From Arachnia propionica (lineage in GTDB: Bacteria > Actinomycetota > Actinomycetes > Propionibacteriales > Propionibacteriaceae), in assembly GCF_003932785.1 (NCBI RefSeq), contig NZ_RQYT01000006.1:34169-98168 (forward strand): a stretch of DNA of 64,000 nt, written 5' to 3'. Made by a program: the position numbers and the translations under genes. The number at the start of each line of letters is the position of its first letter. The stretch's first letter is position 1. A model generated the notes under the pieces. That model did not search any database. It was given only the letters and a program-made list of their open reading frames with translations, and had not been told where the DNA came from. Shown one piece after another: positions 61,073 through 64,000 of this stretch.

Positions 61073-63175
61073 CCCTGCGGGCGTGGTGGCTCTGCCCCCT
61101 CCTCCGCTGAACGGCAGCCACCAGTTGGCGGCCCCGGCCAGTCGCATCAACGTCGGGACCAGCACCATCCGGATGAGCGTGGCGTCGACGATGATCGCGG
61201 TCGCCACGCCCACCGCCAGCATCTTCAGGTACATCACCGACGAGGTGGCGTAGACCGCGAAGGACAGGGTCAGCACCAGGGCCGCCGAGGTCACGACCGG
61301 GCCACTACGTTCCAGACCGGTGGCGATGCTGGCCTCGACGTCACCGGTGCGACGCCATTCCTCACGGATCCGTGCGACGAGGAAGACCTCGTAGTCCATC
61401 GACATGCCGAACGCGATGCAGAACATCAGGATGGGGAAGGTGGCCTCCAGGCTCCCGTCCGCCGTGAATCCCAGCAGGGACGCCAGGTTGCCCTCCTGGA
61501 AACCCCACACCAACACGCCGAACATCACGGCCATGCTGAGCACGTTGAGCAGCAGCGCCTTCGTGGGCACCAGCAGACTGCCGCTCATCCAGGCGATGAG
61601 CAGCCAGGTGACCACCAGGACCAGAATCATCACCCCGGGGACGGCGCCGAGCAGCGACCGTTGGAAGTCCTCCAGCTCCGCTGGATACCCGCCGACGAGC
61701 ACGGGCGAAGGTGCCTCGACTTCACGTACCCCGTCGACGAGGGAGCCGTAGCCCTGCGTGGCCAACTCGGGAACCACCCGGTACCAGTGGCCGGGGACGG
61801 TGACATCTGACGCCTGGCGACCGTCGATGAACCTTCCCGCGGGAGAGTCGACCTGCGCGACCCCGGCCATCCGGGACAGGGCAGCTGCGTACTCGCCCGC
61901 CTTGCCTGCTGCGACCTCCTCCTCGGGGAGCAGGAACAGGGAATCGATGAACTCGGCATCGAAGTTCGCCTCGATCTCCTCCTGGACCTGGCGGCTGCTC
62001 ACCTCCTGGGGCAGGACGCGGGCATCGGGCAGGCCGAGCCGCAGACCAAGCACCGGTGAGGCCAGCAGGACCAGCACCACCAGGACCGGCAGGGCGAAAC
62101 GGAGGGGTCTTCTCATCATGAGCGTTGCGGTGCGGTGCCAGAAACGTCTCCCATCCGGGCTCCTCGGCACCGGGATCCGGCCACCGACGAGCGCCAGGGC
62201 CGCGGGCAGGATGACCAGGGCGGCCAGCATGGAGGTTCCGACGGTGAGCACTCCGGCATGGGCGAAGGACTGGAGGAAGGGAAACGGGAACAGCAGCAAC
62301 CCGAGCAGACTCGCGGCCACGATCAGGCCACTGAACGCGACGGTGCGCCCCACGCAGGCGCGAAGTCCCGTCACGGCCTCACCCGGCGTCGCTCCTCGAC
62401 CACGCGCCTCGACGAAACGGTCGATGACCAGGAGGCTGTAGTCGACGCCGAGTCCGATGCCCATGACGAGCACGAGGTTCCCCGCGAAGGTCGAGATGTC
62501 GACCCAGCGGGCGAGCACGCCGAGCAGGGCCAGGGTCGTGACGACGGAGAACAACCCCATCATCAAGGTGAGCACGGCACCGACCAGGCCCCGACGCAGG
62601 GCCACGAGGAGGATGAGGATCAGCGGGAGGATGATCGCCTCGGCGCGAACGAAATCGGTACGCGCCTGGGTGGCCGCTTGTCGGAAGATCTCGTCACCAC
62701 CGCCGACCCGGGTGTGGATCTCGCTGCCTTCCCGGCTGAACTCTGGGGAGATGTCGGCCAGGGCGCGACGCGCCTGGGTCACATCACCGGCGAGCCGGGC
62801 CGTGATGAGGGCCTGGACGCCGTCCCTCGACCTCATGGCCGGGGAGCGCCCTTCGTCCCAGTAGGAGGACACGTCCGAGGTCTCCGGGAGTGCGTCGAGC
62901 TCCGCGGCGAGCCGACGCGCCTCCGCCGCCACCTCAGGGGCATCCACGTCCCCGGCCCTGGCCGTGACGAGGATCAGGATGTGCTGCTTGCCCGTGGCGT
63001 CGCTGGCGGAGAGCGTCTGGTCGACGCGGTGGGACTCCGTCCCCGGGCTCTCGAAGCGGCTGAGCACCATGCGGTCCATGGCGGAAGGCACGGTGACGGC
63101 AGCCGCCAGGGCGACGAGGAGAGCACCCAGCAGCAGGAGGAGGTGGCGACGTGGGCGCGGGAGTGAGCGAGACAT
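61061..63175 (-). CDS. MMPL-family (RND) exporter
   Basis: The 704-residue protein has the two-fold RND layout: one helix, an outer loop domain of about 150 residues, five helices, then the same again. The proton-relay motifs GLGVDYSLL and GMSMDYEVF lie in the helix-4 positions of each half. MmpL-like proteins export lipids, siderophores or drugs. GGAAGG lies 6 bases before the ATG. It is 90 bases behind the MarR gene on the same strand, so it is probably the regulated partner. Confidence 0.92.
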   Translation of the reverse strand: MSRSLPRPRRHLLLLLGALLVALAAAVTVPSAMDRMVLSRFESPGTESHRVDQTLSASDATGKQHILILVTARAGDVDAPEVAAEARRLAAELDALPETSDVSSYWDEGRSPAMRSRDGVQALITARLAGDVTQARRALADISPEFSREGSEIHTRVGGGDEIFRQAATQARTDFVRAEAIILPLILILLVALRRGLVGAVLTLMMGLFSVVTTLALLGVLARWVDISTFAGNLVLVMGIGLGVDYSLLVIDRFVEARGRGATPGEAVTGLRACVGRTVAFSGLIVAASLLGLLLFPFPFLQSFAHAGVLTVGTSMLAALVILPAALALVGGRIPVPRSPDGRRFWHRTATLMMRRPLRFALPVLVVLVLLASPVLGLRLGLPDARVLPQEVSSRQVQEEIEANFDAEFIDSLFLLPEEEVAAGKAGEYAAALSRMAGVAQVDSPAGRFIDGRQASDVTVPGHWYRVVPELATQGYGSLVDGVREVEAPSPVLVGGYPAELEDFQRSLLGAVPGVMILVLVVTWLLIAWMSGSLLVPTKALLLNVLSMAVMFGVLVWGFQEGNLASLLGFTADGSLEATFPILMFCIAFGMSMDYEVFLVARIREEWRRTGDVEASIATGLERSGPVVTSAALVLTLSFAVYATSSVMYLKMLAVGVATAIIVDATLIRMVLVPTLMRLAGAANWWLPFSGGGGRATTPAGSAP

Positions 63176-63239
63176 CGGCGTCCTTCCGGGAGGGGTCGCC
63201 CACGACGGTACCCTAGGAGCACGGGATCATCAAGAACAC

Positions 63240-63263
63240 ATACGATCCATGCCCCTATACGAT
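63240..63263. promoter_or_regulatory. ATACGAT direct repeats between MarR and MMPL genes
   Basis: ATACGAT occurs at 63240-63246 and 63257-63263, 17 bases apart, in the gap before the MMPL gene. They may be a regulator site or part of an internal promoter. Confidence 0.3.
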
Positions 63264-63265
63264 TC

Positions 63266-63697
63266 TCATCCCTCCAGCAGCTTTCCCACGAGATCGTGCA
63301 GGCGCTGCCGCTCAGCCTTGTCCAGCGCCGCGAGGAACAGTTCCTGCCCGGTCCTGAGTGCCGCCATGCCGCGATCCAGCAGAGCCCTCCCCTCCGCCGT
63401 GACGACAACGACGTGACGGCGGCGATCGACGGTGCTGCGCTGCCGTTGCGCGAGCCCCGCCGCCTCCAGTTCGTCGATCACCCCGACCATGACATTCGGA
63501 TCGATTCCCAGTGCCGTGCTGAGCTCCCGCTGGGACAGGGTGGGATACTCGGCCACCGTGACGAGCACGTTGAAGTGGCGGGGCTTGATGCCGATCTCCA
63601 GCAATCTCGCCTCCGCCTCCGCGATGGCCCGCTCCCCCACCTTGATGAGTCGGTAGGCAGGCCAGGTCGCCAACGGCGATCGCGGCGTCTCGGTCAC
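63266..63697 (-). CDS. MarR-family transcriptional regulator
   Basis: The 143-residue protein has the MarR winged-helix: PRHFNVLVTVAEYPTLSQREL, LGIDPNVMVGVIDELEAAGL as the recognition helix, and a RRRHVVVVTAEGRAL wing. It would repress the MMPL exporter and respond to a small lipophilic or aromatic ligand. The start is taken as the GTG at 63697, with GAGG 7 bases upstream; the TTG at 63715 is an alternative. Confidence 0.88.
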   Translation of the reverse strand: MTETPRSPLATWPAYRLIKVGERAIAEAEARLLEIGIKPRHFNVLVTVAEYPTLSQRELSTALGIDPNVMVGVIDELEAAGLAQRQRSTVDRRRHVVVVTAEGRALLDRGMAALRTGQELFLAALDKAERQRLHDLVGKLLEG

Positions 63698-63804
63698 GAC
63701 ATCACCTCTTCTCAACTCATGGCCCCCGGCTCGAAGATCCTAACCTGCGAGCCCCCCGACTCGACGTCCAGCTTCCTCCTGGGCCACCTTCCAGGACGGT
63801 GATC

Positions 63805-63820
63805 CGTGACCGTGGTCACG
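63805..63820. promoter_or_regulatory. CRP/GlxR-like palindrome
   Basis: CGTGACC-GT-GGTCACG is a perfect 16-base inverted repeat and fits the GTGA-N6-TCAC pattern of CRP/GlxR sites. The regulated gene, if any, lies beyond the window or is the MarR gene 108 bases away. Confidence 0.4.
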
Positions 63821-63860
63821 AATCGTTCTGCTGCTTCGAGGAGACCCCGGCGGCAAAGCA

Positions 63861-63955
63861 GGTCAACGGGGCGACCGCGATGGACATCAGTTCTCCTCGT
63901 ACCCTGCTTAGAGGGTGCGCGGATAGGCGAATCTACTGCGGTCGCCCCGTTGACC
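63861..63955. repeat. 18-base inverted repeat around the element end
   Basis: GGTCAACGGGGCGACCGC at 63861-63878 is repeated in inverse orientation at 63938-63955, the latter being inside element copy 2. The 59 bases between contain the copy-2 terminal repeat. The 63698-64000 stretch has no gene. Confidence 0.7.
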
Positions 63956-64000
63956 CCCCGGCTGTGTTGTCCTCCTCGAACGCACGATCCAGTGCGCTCT
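63906..64000 (-). mobile_element. MITE-like element, copy 2 (partial, inverted)
   Basis: The complement of 63906-64000 aligns with 36134-36228 over its whole length with about eight or nine differences and one single-base gap. It begins with the terminal repeat TTAGAGGGTGCGCGGATAGG and continues past the window edge, so it may be a full insertion sequence rather than a MITE. Confidence 0.75.

Overview
The window is a high-GC, gene-dense chromosomal segment of an actinobacterium. The order lepA - rpsT - holA - comEC - comEA, the coproporphyrin-dependent haem pathway ending in HemQ, a DtxR-type iron box, and many starts placed 6-7 bases after a -10 hexamer (leaderless mRNAs) all point to Actinobacteria. 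My best guess is a Propionibacteriaceae relative such as Arachnia or Tessaracoccus; the family assignment is an inference.

Layout. 1-7.5 kb: translation, replication and competence genes (lepA partial, rpsT, a DUF1846 gene, holA, comEC, comEA). 7.6-16.1 kb: a secreted 5'-nucleotidase whose LPRTG signal lacks its tail, a sugar kinase, a DUF4192 protein, small membrane proteins, an L,D-transpeptidase, a zinc protease and an orphan FetB-like permease. 16.1-25.8 kb: an SbcC/SbcD-like pair, an ArsR-MFS pair with an operator over the start codon, L-serine dehydratase, and an RclA-like flavoprotein coupled to a small secreted domain. 25.9-32 kb: one tightly overlapping five-gene operon that joins a FecCD/BtuF-type metallophore importer to two exporter-fold ABC half-transporters. 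32-37.7 kb: a CLC antiporter, a three-gene ABC-2 exporter, a MITE-like element, a NIF3 protein and an FMN reductase.

37.7-43.1 kb is accessory in character: dispersed 141-bp direct repeats, long non-coding stretches, an orphan palindromic operator, and a 1081-residue NACHT-type STAND ATPase next to tRNA-Ala. The last third of this protein is ten almost identical 36-37 residue helical repeats. It looks like a bacterial NLR-like immune sensor and is the best candidate for an undescribed system here.

43.2-53.9 kb is a haem locus. hemE-hemY-hemCD-hemB-hemL run on the minus strand, each overlapping the next by 4 bases. hemA-hemH-hemQ run divergently. Facing hemQ is a second hemC-hemD-like fusion whose hydroxymethylbilane synthase half has lost its cofactor cysteine and catalytic aspartate.

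54-64 kb: a Tat lipoprotein, a Tm-1-like/PEP-hydrolase/SRPBCC operon with a divergent MocR regulator, a methyltransferase-cupin operon under an apparent DtxR/IdeR box, a MarR-MMPL exporter pair, and at the right edge an inverted second copy of the MITE-like element. Iron and haem handling is a recurrent theme: haem synthesis, the metallophore operon, the iron-box operon and the FetB-like permease.
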